This document shows, one piece after another, positions 53,045-60,846 of a stretch of 64,000 bases of DNA. The stretch covers positions 7,501 through 71,500 of the forward strand of contig NZ_LMJY01000001.1 in the NCBI RefSeq assembly GCF_001421325.1, in the 5' to 3' direction. A model generated the notes under the pieces. The model was given only the letters and a program-made list of their open reading frames with translations. It made no database searches and was not told the origin of the DNA. The translations under genes and the position numbers were made by a program. This DNA is from Novosphingobium sp. Leaf2. Its GTDB lineage: Bacteria; Pseudomonadota; Alphaproteobacteria; Sphingomonadales; Sphingomonadaceae. Within the stretch, counting starts at the first letter, position 1; each line of letters begins with the position of its first letter.

Positions 53045-53764
53045 ATGCTCAGGAAACTGCTCATCGTATTCGCCAGCGGCGTGATCCTCTCGATCGTCGC
53101 GTTCAGCGGAGCATGGCTGGCCGGCGGCGATCGTCTGCGCCAGGACATTACCAACGGCAAGAACTGGTCGTGGGCGTTCGACGATGATGACGCCGCCGTC
53201 GCTCACGGCCCCCGCAAGACCCGCAGCTTCGCGCTGCAATCCGGCAGCCAGCTCGCCATGGCCGTTCCGGTGGACCTGGAATTTGTTCGCGGCGACACAA
53301 CCCAGATGACCGTGGAAGGTCCGTCCGAGGTCGTGGACCGGCTGGTGTGGGATGGCAGTCGCTTGTCCCTCAACGGTAACACCCGGTTTCACAAGACCCT
53401 GAAAGTCCGGATCACTGCGCCGGAAATAGCGGGGCTCGACATGGATGCGCCCGGTGACGTCAACCTGCACAACCTCAACCAGCAGTCCTTGCGGATCGAT
53501 GCACGCGGCGCGATCGATCTGGACGCGGACGGCAAGGTGGATCGCATGTTCGTGACCTCCGCCGGGGCCGGCAACCTGGACTTGGGCAAAGTGCAGGGCC
53601 GCGATGCCACCATCCGCATCGATGGCGTGGGCGACGTCACCATCGGCGCCACCGGCACTGTGGACGTGGAAGTGAACGGTGCGGGCAACGTCTCGCTGGT
53701 GCGGAAGCCGCAAGTGCTGCGCAGCCGGATGAACGGCATCGGCAGCGTCGATCACGATTACTAA
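53045..53764 (+). CDS. GIN-domain (DUF2807) putative exported beta-solenoid protein
   Basis: A 239-residue protein with a signal or anchor segment (residues 4-27) and then a beta-helix-like DUF2807 (GIN) region: VPVDLEFVRGDTTQMTVEGP, LDMDAPGDVNLHNL, IRIDGVGDVTIGATGTVDVEVNGAGNVSL. The GIN domain often accompanies HAAS proteins. It ends the PadR operon before a strong terminator. Function unknown, perhaps an envelope-exposed scaffold. Confidence 0.85.
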   Translation: MLRKLLIVFASGVILSIVAFSGAWLAGGDRLRQDITNGKNWSWAFDDDDAAVAHGPRKTRSFALQSGSQLAMAVPVDLEFVRGDTTQMTVEGPSEVVDRLVWDGSRLSLNGNTRFHKTLKVRITAPEIAGLDMDAPGDVNLHNLNQQSLRIDARGAIDLDADGKVDRMFVTSAGAGNLDLGKVQGRDATIRIDGVGDVTIGATGTVDVEVNGAGNVSLVRKPQVLRSRMNGIGSVDHDY

Positions 53765-53784
53765 GTTACACGTGGAACACCAAC

Positions 53785-53822
53785 AAAGGCCGCGCCGTCA
53801 TCCGACGGTGCGGCCTTTTTTT
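53785..53822 (+). terminator. Rho-independent terminator of the PadR operon
   Basis: AAAGGCCGCgCCGTC pairs with GACGGtGCGGCCTTT around ATCC, then TTTT. Confidence 0.9.
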
Positions 53823-53832
53823 ATTACCCAAA

Positions 53833-54729
53833 TCAATGCACCGGCGGATCGGTAGCTGGCACATTGCCAACGGGCGCAACCGGTTCGCCCGGCGCCCGGG
53901 GCGGCAGCGCATTTTCGGGAACCCGGTCGATCTGCAGCGCCTCGCTAGGTAATTCATCGAGATTGCGCGCGGTGACTTTTACTTGATCGCCCGAAACGAC
54001 GATCTCGTTAAAACTGGGCGGGGTGGAGCGGATGCGCAAAGACAACGTGCCCGCCCCGATCATGCGTAGAGGGCCGGACGGCGTTTGCGCGGTCAGATCG
54101 AACGGGTCATGAATATGACCGCTCAGGATGCCCAGCACCCGGCGTTTCGCCAATTGCTCCATCGCGTGCGTTCCGTTGATGGTCAGCAACTTGCCATCCG
54201 CGCGCCGCTCGGTCAGCGGATGATGCGCGGCAACCAGCACGCGCGTACCCGCCGGCAGCGCATCGATCGCCCGCAAGGTCTGGTGCAGGGCATGATCCGT
54301 CACCCAGCCATTGGACCAGGGAAAACGCTGGTACTGCGCGCGGGTGGTAGTGCGCAGCGGCACGATCGCCAGCGCCGGCAGATCCAGCTGCGTTTCCAGT
54401 ACGCGTTCAATCACCTTGAAACGCTTATACGGCGCGAAGAACCGCTCATACAAATTGAAATACGGGATGTCGTGGTTGCCCACTTCGACCGTCACCGGGA
54501 TATCCAGCGCCATGATCCATGCGCAGGCGGCGCGAAATTCCGGGTGGCGCGCACGCATCGTCAGGTCGCCAGTGATCGCAACTGCATCAGGGCGTTCCTG
54601 CTCAATGCAGGCCTTGGCCCAGTCCAGCGCCCGGGTATCTTCCAGGCCGAAATGAATATCGCTGAGGTGAAACAGCCGTAGCGGATCGCCCGATTCAGCG
54701 GCGGTCCTACTGTGCATGTTCCCTAGCAT
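53833..54729 (-). CDS. Metallophosphoesterase (calcineurin-like)
   Basis: A 298-residue cytosolic phosphoesterase with a full metal set: SDIHFG, GDLTMR, VGNHD, AAHHPL and SGHIHD. In contrast to the protein at 51170, all ligands are present. A Pro-rich tail follows the domain. It is coupled to the upstream lipid-kinase gene by a one-base overlap (TAATG), so it may act on a phospholipid or nucleotide linked to that enzyme. ATG at 54717 is an alternative start. Confidence 0.9.
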   Translation of the reverse strand: MLGNMHSRTAAESGDPLRLFHLSDIHFGLEDTRALDWAKACIEQERPDAVAITGDLTMRARHPEFRAACAWIMALDIPVTVEVGNHDIPYFNLYERFFAPYKRFKVIERVLETQLDLPALAIVPLRTTTRAQYQRFPWSNGWVTDHALHQTLRAIDALPAGTRVLVAAHHPLTERRADGKLLTINGTHAMEQLAKRRVLGILSGHIHDPFDLTAQTPSGPLRMIGAGTLSLRIRSTPPSFNEIVVSGDQVKVTARNLDELPSEALQIDRVPENALPPRAPGEPVAPVGNVPATDPPVH

Positions 54730-55601
54730 TATCCATCAAACTCCATCGTCGTCACCAGATCGACCTCGCACGGCGCGAGTTCGAAAATTTCCTCCGCCCC
54801 GCCATCGAACGGCTCGCCGTCGATCAGCAGGCCCATCGGTTCGCCCGTCGGGCAGACCAGCCGCAGCTGCGCATGGCGGCCCAGTTCATCGTGCGGACCA
54901 TCGCGAAAGTTGCGATTGATCAGCGCGATACCCTGCCCGGCAAAGTCCCCCAGCGATTCGGCGTAGTAGCCATTCGCCTCAAGTCCATCGTCGTGCGGAA
55001 CCACGGTGATCGCGGCATAGCCTTCCTCGCGCCCGCAGTCGACCTCGGCGCATACCACTTTGGGGCCGTTGGCGGACTGGCTGATCGCCTCGCGCGCGGT
55101 TGCTACGAATTCCAGGATGTTGGCCTTGCGCATCGCCTCGCGCACTTCGTTCCACACGGTGCCGGGGCCGGCCAGCGAACCGGTCAGGCCGATGCCGTGG
55201 CGCGACTTTATGACCTTGGGGCGCGCCGTGCGGATGGCGCCGCCTGCCAGATCGGCGATAATTTCAGGAGCGGGACGATCCCCATGCATGCGCTTAGCCA
55301 GCAGGTTCATGGTGCCACCCGGCAGGACCAGTACCTTGCCGCACCAGCCATACGCCGTGGCGACGACCGAGTGGGTGGTGCCGTCTCCGCCAAAGACGCA
55401 CAGGATATCCACTTCCGCCGCGTCGAGTTCGGCCGCGGCCGGTGCCGGCTCGTCCGGGAAGCGGAGCACGCGGTCCACGTGCAGACCGGCATCGCCGAGC
55501 GCCGCTATTACCGCGTCCACCGCCGCTTCGTCATTGCTGCCGCTGGCCTCGTTGCAAACGAGCCAGACTGTCCTGCCGGAACTGTCGCTGTGATGTGCCA
55601 T
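54729..55601 (-). CDS. Diacylglycerol/sphingosine kinase family lipid kinase
   Basis: A 290-residue YegS/LCB5-type kinase. The ATP-binding motif is VFGGDGTTHSVV, followed by LPGGTMNLLAKRM, and a C-terminal beta-sandwich (PTGEPMGLLIDGEPFDGG). In a sphingolipid-containing sphingomonad a sphingoid base or diacylglycerol are both possible substrates. The ATG at 55601 was chosen; upstream ATGs at 55616 and 55628 lack a ribosome site. Confidence 0.85.
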   Translation of the reverse strand: MAHHSDSSGRTVWLVCNEASGSNDEAAVDAVIAALGDAGLHVDRVLRFPDEPAPAAAELDAAEVDILCVFGGDGTTHSVVATAYGWCGKVLVLPGGTMNLLAKRMHGDRPAPEIIADLAGGAIRTARPKVIKSRHGIGLTGSLAGPGTVWNEVREAMRKANILEFVATAREAISQSANGPKVVCAEVDCGREEGYAAITVVPHDDGLEANGYYAESLGDFAGQGIALINRNFRDGPHDELGRHAQLRLVCPTGEPMGLLIDGEPFDGGAEEIFELAPCEVDLVTTMEFDG

Positions 55602-55857
55602 GCCCCGGAAAGTCATGGCGGCGGACACGGTTCCCGCATGGGGTGCGCCGTTGGCGAATCAGCCCGCAGACCCGGCGCTGTCGCAGCCATGTCGTTGGTC
55701 GATTACAAATGTCGTTGGTCCGGCGCGGTGCCCGTTCGTCGATGCGGCTGGGCCGGCAGTAGACCTTCGCGTGAACCCCCGCGCTGCCTGATGCACACCA
55801 CACTCATGGAGCCGGACGGAGACACTCTTCCAAGGCTCGCCAGAGGAGGAAAGTATC

Positions 55858-56169
55858 ATGTTCAAGAAGACCGCCATCATCGCCGCCGCCGTTTGCACCG
55901 CCAGCCTGTTCGCCGCCCCGGTCGCCTTTGCCGCCACCACCCAGGTATCCTTCAAGGACCTGGACCTGCAGACCCCCGCCGGCCAGAAAGAGCTCAACCT
56001 GCGCATTTCGCGCGCCGCACGCAGCGTGTGCATGGCCAACGTGCCCACCACCGGCACCATCATCAGCCGCGACATGGACCGCAACTGCTACAAGCAGGCG
56101 ATGGAAGCTGTCCGCGCCAAGGTCGCCACCGCGATCGACAAGGCAGACGACACCCGCCTTGGTGGCTGA
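55858..56169 (+). CDS. UrcA family protein
   Basis: A 103-residue exported protein of the UrcA family, common in sphingomonads. It has a signal peptide (IIAAAVCTASLFAAPVAFA), then VSFKDLDLQTPAGQKELNLRISRAARSVC and NCYKQAMEAVR with two conserved cysteines. AGAGGAGGAAAG is a strong ribosome site. Function unknown. Confidence 0.9.
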   Translation: MFKKTAIIAAAVCTASLFAAPVAFAATTQVSFKDLDLQTPAGQKELNLRISRAARSVCMANVPTTGTIISRDMDRNCYKQAMEAVRAKVATAIDKADDTRLGG

Positions 56170-56224
56170 ACCGCCCCCCCCATTCGTCCAGGTCCCAAAA
56201 GAGAAAAGACCCGGAAAAATACCT

Positions 56225-56252
56225 GGCGGGCTTAACGGCCCGCCATTTTTTT
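56225..56252 (+). terminator. Terminator of urcA, overlapping the end of the convergent regulator gene
   Basis: GGCGGGC pairs with GCCCGCC around TTAACG, then a run of seven T. The stop codon and last codons of the minus-strand LytTR gene (stop at 56232-56234) lie inside this hairpin. Confidence 0.88.
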
Positions 56253-56993
56253 GACTTCGGGCAAATACGTGCGCCCTATCCGCAGGGCTTGCCCGTCCGC
56301 CGTTTCGGCCGACCAGACGCCCAGCCCTTCGTGTCGCAACCCGCTGACATGATTGCGCTGCAGGATGCAGCTGCGATGGATGCGGATAAAGCGAGCCGGG
56401 TCCAGCCGGTCTTCCAGGCTCGTTATCGTCTGCAGCAGCAGATAGCTCTGCTCGCCCACATGCAGCCGCACGTAATCGCGTTCCGCGTCGATCCGCTTCA
56501 CCTCGGTTGCCGGCACCCGGACCAGTTCCGAGCGATGCGGCACCCAGAACTCTTCCAGCCAGCGGCTTTCCACCTGCTGCTGCGCGCGTGCGCCCCGGCG
56601 TGCCACCACGCGGCCCACTGCCCGCTGCAAACGGTCAGGCGCGACCGGCTTGAGCACATAGTCCACCGCATCGAGATCGAAGGCTTCCACGGCGAATTCA
56701 TCATGCGCGGTGACGAAGATGATCGCGGGTGCATTGGGCTGCTCCGCCAACCGGCGCGCCACCGTCAGCCCGTCCGTCTCGGGCATGGTCAGGTCCAGCA
56801 GCACGAGATCGGGGCCCAGCGCGTCGATCAGCCGCAGCGCCGCCTGACCATCGCTGGCGGTGCCGATCACCGTGATGCCTTGCGTGCGTGCGCAGATGAC
56901 CTGCATCCGCTCCACCGCCAGCGGCTCGTCATCGACGATCAGCGTGCGCAACGGCACATCGGGCAAAGGCTGGGGGCTGGCAGTCTCAAGCAT
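56232..56993 (-). CDS. LytTR-family response regulator
   Basis: The 253-residue regulator has a receiver domain with DDE at 21-23 and Asp67 (LLDLTMP), a basic linker, and a C-terminal LytTR domain (LVRVPATEVKRIDAERDYVRLHV, FIRIHRSCILQRNHV). Its start lies 8 bases inside the end of its partner kinase. It is a second LytTR system besides the pair at 25414-27421. Confidence 0.93.
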   Translation of the reverse strand: MLETASPQPLPDVPLRTLIVDDEPLAVERMQVICARTQGITVIGTASDGQAALRLIDALGPDLVLLDLTMPETDGLTVARRLAEQPNAPAIIFVTAHDEFAVEAFDLDAVDYVLKPVAPDRLQRAVGRVVARRGARAQQQVESRWLEEFWVPHRSELVRVPATEVKRIDAERDYVRLHVGEQSYLLLQTITSLEDRLDPARFIRIHRSCILQRNHVSGLRHEGLGVWSAETADGQALRIGRTYLPEVKKMAGR

Positions 56994-58299
56994 GTCCGAT
57001 ATCCAATGGCCGCGCATCGAAAGGCATGCGCAGGATCGTGGCAAACCCGCCGCCGGGGCTGGTTCCGTAGGTGATCGTCGCGCTTTCGCCATAGCGGGCC
57101 CGCAAACGATCGCGCACATTGGCGAGCCCGATGCCGCAGCCCTGGTGCGCGGGGCGATGCTGCCCGCTGCTTTCGCCAGGGCCATCATCGTGCACCGCAA
57201 TCACCATCTGCCCGCCCTCCCGGCGCGCCTCGATCGAAATCGTGACGGGCTTTTGGGTGGCGGCGACGGCGTACTTCACCGAATTCTCGATCAGCGGCTG
57301 AAGGATCATGCCGGGAACTTTCGCATCACGCACGGCCTCGTCAATATCGATGTGCGTCAGCAAGCGGTTGGGAAAGCGCACCGCCTCTATCGCGAAGTAC
57401 AGTTGCTGCAGTTCGATCTCGTCCATCAGCGACAAGTCGTTGGTGGGATCGCCGGACAATGTGCGGCGATAGAACGTGGACAGCGTCTGGATCATTTCCT
57501 CGGCATCGTCCTGCCGCCCGGTCATCACAAGGGCGGACAGGGAATTGAGCGTGTTGAACAGGAAGTGCGGATTGACCTGATAGCGCAGCGAACGCAACTC
57601 AGCCGCTTCGGCTGCCCGGCGATATTCCCCCTCCCGCCGCTCCGCCAGACGTGCGGCCTCCGCCTTGGCCAGCGCAAAATACAGCGCCACCCAGGCCAGG
57701 ACGAGGAAATAGCGCCCGAACGCGGTGTCGGCGATGGCCGCCCACTGGTTCATGACACTGTCTGCGGCGGCGGCGGACTTGTCGGCATGGATGGTCACAC
57801 CCGCATCGCCGCCCGGCTGGGCCGGCGCGGACGGGGGCGCCGGGTCGTCATCGTCAGCGTCAAGGCTCGGCGGCGGCGGCGCCTTGGGCAGATCGACCAG
57901 AATGTTGCCGGCTTCGTCGCGCGAAATCTTGACATTGCCGGTCTTGACCACGGCACCGCCGTCCTCGCTATGCAGCATCGGCATCTCGATATCGGCGAAG
58001 ATCGCGTCGTTCACGACGCTCAGCAGCAGCGACAGCGGCAGCGCGCCCAGCAGCACCACGCCCAGCCGCACCGGACCGGAGCGACGGTCGAGCAACTGCA
58101 GCAAGGGCCAGACGGCGGCCATGATGAGCATCGAGACGATGCAGATCGTCAGCCGGCGCGACAGGATCGGCCATGCCAGCTCCACGCCCATGACCGCACC
58201 GCGCAGGCTGGCCACGATGAAATAGCACGCCCACAGCGCGGCAAGCGACAGCAGGACCAGCCGCGCCGGAACGCGGGGAGTGGAAAAGGCATCCGTCAT
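56986..58299 (-). CDS. LytS-type sensor histidine kinase with an extracytoplasmic insert
   Basis: The 437-residue kinase has membrane segments at about 12-34, 50-70 and 78-96, a soluble, Asp/Pro-rich stretch at about 105-190 (VKTGNVKISRDEAGNILVDLP then PPPPSLDADDDDPAPP), a last membrane segment at about 196-212, and the kinase domain with His245 in RYQVNPHFLFNTLNS. The soluble insert is unusual for this family and may be the sensor. It overlaps the LytTR gene by 8 bases. Confidence 0.92.
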   Translation of the reverse strand: MTDAFSTPRVPARLVLLSLAALWACYFIVASLRGAVMGVELAWPILSRRLTICIVSMLIMAAVWPLLQLLDRRSGPVRLGVVLLGALPLSLLLSVVNDAIFADIEMPMLHSEDGGAVVKTGNVKISRDEAGNILVDLPKAPPPPSLDADDDDPAPPSAPAQPGGDAGVTIHADKSAAAADSVMNQWAAIADTAFGRYFLVLAWVALYFALAKAEAARLAERREGEYRRAAEAAELRSLRYQVNPHFLFNTLNSLSALVMTGRQDDAEEMIQTLSTFYRRTLSGDPTNDLSLMDEIELQQLYFAIEAVRFPNRLLTHIDIDEAVRDAKVPGMILQPLIENSVKYAVAATQKPVTISIEARREGGQMVIAVHDDGPGESSGQHRPAHQGCGIGLANVRDRLRARYGESATITYGTSPGGGFATILRMPFDARPLDIGHA

Positions 58300-58439
58300 T
58301 ATGCGCCCGGTCTAGCCCGGTTCGCGTTTCCCGCGCCAGTGTTCCGATCGGCCCGCGTCTGCCGTTCGTCGAGTGTGGCTGGCGCAGCGGGCAGCGCCTG
58401 CTTCACCAGCGCGCGCCACGCCACCAGTCGTGGTGCCGT

Positions 58440-59960
58440 TCAGGCCAGCAGATGCTCCTTGGCGATACGCTCTTTCCAGATCGGCGGCGCCAGGGTGTGG
58501 ACGTTGTTGCCTTCGCTATCGACCGCGACCGTCACCGGCATATCCTGCACGGTGAACTCGTAGATCGCCTCCATGCCCAGATCCGCAAAGCCAACGACTT
58601 TAGCGTCCTTGATCGCGCGCGCGACCAGATATGCCGCACCGCCTACCGCCATCAGGTAAGCGGACTTGTGCCGGGCGATCGATTCGGTCGCCGCCGGGCC
58701 GCGTTCGGATTTGCCGATGCTGGCGAGCAGGCCCAGATCGAGCATGGTATCGGAGAACTTGTCCATCCGGGTGGCGGTGGTGGGGCCTGCCGGGCCGACA
58801 GCTTCATCGCCCACCGGATCGACCGGACCGACGTAATAGATTACGCGGCCCTTGAAATCGACGGGCAGTTCCTCACCTTTCGCCAGCATGTCGGCGATGC
58901 GCTTGTGGGCCGCATCGCGTCCGGTCAGCATCTTGCCATTGAGCAACAGCCGGTCACCCTGCTTCCAGCTTTGCACCTCTTGCGGCGTCAGCGTGTCAAG
59001 GTTGACCTTCTTCGCTTCCTTGCTGGGCTTCCATTCCACCTTCGGCCATTCGTCCAGGTTGGGCGTTTCGAGATAGGTGGGGCCAGAACCGTCCAGCGTG
59101 AAGTGGGCGTGGCGCGTGGCGGCACAGTTGGGGATCATCGCCACGGGCTTGCCGGCAGCATGGCACGGCCAGTCCAGGATCTTGACGTCAAGGATGGTGG
59201 ATAGACCGCCCAGCCCCTGCGCGCCGATGCCCAGCGCATTCACCTTGTCAAAAATCTCGATTCGCAGCGCTTCGATGTCGTTCTGGGGCCCGCGCTGCTT
59301 GAGCTGGGCCATGTCGATCGGTTCCATCAGGCTTTGCTTGGCCAGCTTGACGCAGTGCTCGGCAGTGCCGCCGATGCCGATGCCCAGCATACCCGGCGGG
59401 CACCAGCCGGCACCCATCTGCGGCAGCATTTCCACCACCCAGTCCACGATCGAATCGCTGGGGTTCATCATCTTGAACTTAGACTTGTTTTCCGAGCCGC
59501 CGCCCTTGGCCGCAACGTCAACCGAGATCTTCGAGCCGGGCACCATCGAGACGGACAGGACGCACGGCGTATTGTCCTTGGTATTGCGGCGGGTGAAGGC
59601 AGGGTCGGCCAGCACCGAGGCGCGCAGCTTGTTTTCCGGGTGATTGTAGGCGCGGCGCACACCTTCATCGACCACGTCCTGCAGCGACTTGTCCGATTCC
59701 AGCCGGCAGTTCTGGCCCCATTCGATGAAGACGTTGACGATGCCGGTATCCTGGCAGATCGGGCGATGCCCTTCGGCGCACATCCGGCTGTTGGTCAGGA
59801 TCTGCGCGATGGCGTCCTTCGCTGCCGGGCCGACTTCCGCCTCATACGCATCGCCCAGTGCGCGGATGTAATCCATCGGGTGATAGTAGCTGATGAATTG
59901 CAAGGCATCGGCGACGGACTCGATCAGGTCGGCTTCGCGGATGGTCACCATATCTGTCAT
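58440..59960 (-). CDS. Fumarate hydratase class I (4Fe-4S)
   Basis: The 506-residue iron-sulfur fumarase has GHRPICQDTGIVNVFIEWG, VLSVSMVPGSKISVDVAAKGGGSEN, GWCPPGMLGIGIGGTAEHC and later GPTTATRMDKFSD, including the cysteines that bind the cluster. It interconverts fumarate and malate. The ATG at 59960 was chosen; the open frame upstream to 60290 runs into the divergent gene's 5' end and is not used. Confidence 0.95.
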   Translation of the reverse strand: MTDMVTIREADLIESVADALQFISYYHPMDYIRALGDAYEAEVGPAAKDAIAQILTNSRMCAEGHRPICQDTGIVNVFIEWGQNCRLESDKSLQDVVDEGVRRAYNHPENKLRASVLADPAFTRRNTKDNTPCVLSVSMVPGSKISVDVAAKGGGSENKSKFKMMNPSDSIVDWVVEMLPQMGAGWCPPGMLGIGIGGTAEHCVKLAKQSLMEPIDMAQLKQRGPQNDIEALRIEIFDKVNALGIGAQGLGGLSTILDVKILDWPCHAAGKPVAMIPNCAATRHAHFTLDGSGPTYLETPNLDEWPKVEWKPSKEAKKVNLDTLTPQEVQSWKQGDRLLLNGKMLTGRDAAHKRIADMLAKGEELPVDFKGRVIYYVGPVDPVGDEAVGPAGPTTATRMDKFSDTMLDLGLLASIGKSERGPAATESIARHKSAYLMAVGGAAYLVARAIKDAKVVGFADLGMEAIYEFTVQDMPVTVAVDSEGNNVHTLAPPIWKERIAKEHLLA

Positions 59961-60205
59961 GGAAAAAGCGCTCCGGTTCTTTGGCCCGTTGTGGCGGATT
60001 GGTCGGATTTGCGCCGGTCCATAAGCCGCGCCGCAGTGATCGTCAAAGCGCTTGATCGGATCGACCGGCGTCATAGCAAATGGCTTGGCCTGCCGGGCCG
60101 CTTGGCATAGAAGCGAGCCATTCAGCGCGGTGTTCGCGGCGGTGCGGCAGTAATGCTCGCCACTTCCGCAGAACGTGGCCCGCGCGACCAGTGAGGGAAA
60201 CCTAG

Positions 60206-60844
60206 ATGACCTTGACCGAGGATCGGTTGGCGCAGTCTCGCGCCGCGGTGGCTGAAGACGTGCCAGCAGGCGGTCGCTATGCGCAAGCACGCCGCGCCAT
60301 GATTACCAGCCAGCTGCGCACCAGTGGCGTGAACGAAGGCTGGGTTCTGGAAGCGATTGCCCGCGTGCCGCGCGAAGACTACGTGCCCGCCGACGTTCGC
60401 GATGCCGCCTATATCGACCGCGCCGTGCCGCTGGGCAACGGCAAGTTCCTGGCCGCGCCGCTGTTTCAGGGCAAAGTGCTGTCCGAAGCCGTGCCGACTG
60501 TGCAGGACAAGGCGCTGCTGGTCGGCGATGGCGCTGGCTATCTGGCGGCGCTGCTGCGGCCGTTGGTGGGCACGCTCGATGCCGTGATGCCGGGCGATAC
60601 CGCATCGGGCGCGGCTGGCGGCTATTCGCTGCTGGTAATCGATGGGGCAATCGAGGAATTGCCCGAGAGCCTTGCCGATCAGCTGCAGGACGGCGGGCGT
60701 ATCGTCACCGGACTGGTGGAGCGTGGGGTTACCCGCCTTGCCGCCGGCACCAAGGCGGCGGGCACTGTCTCGCTGCTGCCGCTGGCGGAAATGGGCATTC
60801 CGGTCCTTCCTGAATTCGCTGCACCCAAACGCTGGAGTTTCTAA
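60206..60844 (+). CDS. Protein-L-isoaspartate O-methyltransferase-like protein, reduced
   Basis: A 212-residue protein of the PIMT family that sits next to tolC in many alphaproteobacteria. It keeps MITSQLRTSGVNEGWVLEAIARVPREDYVP and ends in a conserved tail. The SAM motif I is altered (LLVGDGAGYLAALL), and the strands that normally follow seem shorter before the LLVIDGAIEELP block. Methyltransferase activity is therefore doubtful. It is 2 bases from tolC. Confidence 0.75.
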   Translation: MTLTEDRLAQSRAAVAEDVPAGGRYAQARRAMITSQLRTSGVNEGWVLEAIARVPREDYVPADVRDAAYIDRAVPLGNGKFLAAPLFQGKVLSEAVPTVQDKALLVGDGAGYLAALLRPLVGTLDAVMPGDTASGAAGGYSLLVIDGAIEELPESLADQLQDGGRIVTGLVERGVTRLAAGTKAAGTVSLLPLAEMGIPVLPEFAAPKRWSF

Positions 60845-60846
60845 AC

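Noticed and set aside
55602-55857. Open frames in the gap before urcA
   Set aside because: They have no ribosome sites or recognisable products. I see nothing functional there beyond the urcA ribosome site.
59961-60205. N-terminal extension of the fumarase to 60290
   Set aside because: It would overlap the divergent PIMT-like gene. The family N-terminus begins at about MTDMVTIREADL, at 59960.
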